Shown piece by piece: positions 13,624 to 14,706 of a stretch of DNA of 14,706 nt. Both the position numbers and the translations under genes were made by a program. This stretch comes from Paratractidigestivibacter sp963611755 (GTDB lineage: Bacteria > Actinomycetota > Coriobacteriia > Coriobacteriales > Atopobiaceae): positions 1 to 14,706 of the forward strand of contig CAVDTK010000053.1 of assembly GCA_963611755.1 (NCBI GenBank), written 5' to 3'. Under the pieces are notes generated by a model. That model was given only the letters and a program-made list of their open reading frames with translations, had not been told where the DNA came from and did not search any database. Positions within the stretch are counted from its first letter, which is position 1. Each line of letters starts with the position of its first letter.

Positions 13624-14706
13624 ATGAAGAACCATCGACCCCTGCTGAGAAGAACCGGCCTGCTTGCGCTCGTCTTGGTCGCAACCTTTGTTGCCTTGAC
13701 CTGCGTTTTTGCCTGCCCCGCGCAGGCCCAGGCCAGCGAGTGCTACGTGAAGGACGCCAGCGGCAACGTGACGTACTACGACCGCTTCGAGGACGGTAAG
13801 AAGGCCGCGTACGGCAAGGACAAGGTCCTTGTCATGACGAGCGACTTGAGCACCGAGACCACCATCGGCATCGACGGCGGCCAAGAGCTCACCATCGACA
13901 TGAACGGCTACGCCGTCCACTTGGACAAGGCGACAACCGTCAGCGTCTTCCACCTTTACCCCAACTCGAACGTGACCTTCACGTCGAGCCGCCGCGAAGT
14001 GACGATCAAGAGCTGGGCCAAGGTGCCGGGCGGGACCCATATCGACACCGAGCAGCGTACATTTACTACTGGCGGCGTTATCACCACCGGCTACTACACC
14101 TCCGCCATCCAGGGCGGCGCCGTCTACATGGAGGAAGGGAGCCACCTGACCCTCGACGGCGTTTTTATCGCCGGCAACTATGTGCATAGCACCTCCAGCA
14201 ATAAAGGTAAGGGCGGCGGAGTCTACGCCGAGAAGAACTGCACGATCGACCTCAAGAACAAGGCCTCGATCTGCTACAACAGGGCGTCGCACTACGGCGG
14301 CGGCATCTACATCGACGGCGAGAACTGCTCCGTTACCCTGGACAACGCCTCCATCAGCAACAACGGCGCCTATCTGGGCGGCGCCATCTACTCGGGCGCC
14401 TCGGGAACCACTGTCACGCTGAAAAACAACGCCAGCATCGACGGCAACGAGGCCGAGGGTGGCGGCGGAGTCTACTTCGACCAATCGATGTTCAAGATCA
14501 CGTCCCCCGACAAGACCGGTCTTATCAGCAACAACACCGCCTACATGTCGAGCACGACATCCACCAAGGGCGCGCAGTCCGGCGGCGGCGTCCACGTCGA
14601 CCAGAAGTCCGGCGAGAACGAGGGCCTGATCGAGAACCTCACCATCTCGGGCAACTACTCGGCCTACGACGGCGGCGCCATCGAGCTCGACCAGCGGTGG
14701 ACGACC
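13624..14706 (+). CDS. Secreted Gly-rich parallel beta-helix (Pmp/adhesin-like) surface protein, 3'-truncated
   Basis: The frame is open from ATG 13624 to the window end (361 residues, no stop). AAGGAG stands seven bases before the start. A typical signal peptide is visible: MKNHRPLLRR, a hydrophobic core to about residue 33, and a likely cut near AQAQA-SE (about 38-40). The mature part has beta-strand-rich, Asn/Gly/Thr-rich repeats. Turns such as GGAVYMEEGS, GGGVYAEKN, GGGIYIDGEN, GGAIYSGA, GGGVYFDQS, GGGVHVDQK and GGAIELDQ recur about every 25-45 residues, alternating with SxSxNxA-like segments (ISNNGAY, IDGNEAE, ISNNTAY, ISGNYSAY). This is the look of right-handed beta-helix proteins and chlamydial Pmp-type GGAI repeats. 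No anchor is visible because the C-terminus is missing. Probable adhesin or surface-layer protein; the ligand is unknown. Confidence 0.85.
   Translation, partial: MKNHRPLLRRTGLLALVLVATFVALTCVFACPAQAQASECYVKDASGNVTYYDRFEDGKKAAYGKDKVLVMTSDLSTETTIGIDGGQELTIDMNGYAVHLDKATTVSVFHLYPNSNVTFTSSRREVTIKSWAKVPGGTHIDTEQRTFTTGGVITTGYYTSAIQGGAVYMEEGSHLTLDGVFIAGNYVHSTSSNKGKGGGVYAEKNCTIDLKNKASICYNRASHYGGGIYIDGENCSVTLDNASISNNGAYLGGAIYSGASGTTVTLKNNASIDGNEAEGGGGVYFDQSMFKITSPDKTGLISNNTAYMSSTTSTKGAQSGGGVHVDQKSGENEGLIENLTISGNYSAYDGGAIELDQRWTT

Noticed and set aside
1..14706. CRISPR arrays, tRNA/rRNA genes, insertion sequences or prophage genes
   Set aside because: No regularly spaced repeat array, no tRNA-like cloverleaf and no transposase or integrase frame was seen on either strand.

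Overview
The window reads as chromosome of a GC-rich Gram-positive bacterium, most likely class Coriobacteriia (Collinsella/Olsenella-like). The grounds are high G+C at third codon positions, a LytR-CpsA-Psr wall protein, a Coriobacteriia-style membrane-anchored 'inverted' GH3 enzyme, an anaerobe-type multi-cluster ferredoxin protein, and no outer-membrane genes. The class is an inference from gene content; the genus is not secure.

Layout from left to right: (1) the 3' nine-tenths of groEL (+), cut by the window edge. (2) A 506-bp gene-free spacer (1517-2022) with two palindromic elements (A and B) and two identical 31-bp terminator-like hairpins. (3) A large GH3 glycosidase (-) with its C-terminal domain placed before its TIM barrel and a membrane helix at each end. 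(4) A divergent intergenic region with three 21-bp-phased direct repeats. (5) A + strand run of LytTR response regulator, AgrC-like histidine kinase, a protein with two ferredoxin domains, and YchF. It is closely spaced and ends in a strong terminator. (6) A 331-bp gene-free spacer (9635-9965) with a third palindromic element (C) between two converging terminators. (7) An LCP-family wall-polymer ligase (-). (8) guaA, GMP synthase (+), with its own terminator. (9) The 5' part of a secreted, Gly-rich parallel beta-helix surface protein (+), cut by the right edge. This last gene has no stop inside the window.

Functional themes: housekeeping genes (groEL, ychF, guaA) are interleaved with cell-surface genes (GH3, LCP, beta-helix protein) and a two-component system of the peptide-sensing type. 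The phased repeats between GH3 and the regulator fit a LytTR binding site, so the system probably controls itself and perhaps GH3. An exact 12-mer, GGCGAGAAGACC, occurs three times, always outside genes. One copy forms half of a perfect palindrome in the GH3 leader.

The most interesting material is non-coding: the three small palindromic elements sharing a core motif, the duplicated terminator, the phased LytTR-type repeats and the intergenic 12-mer.
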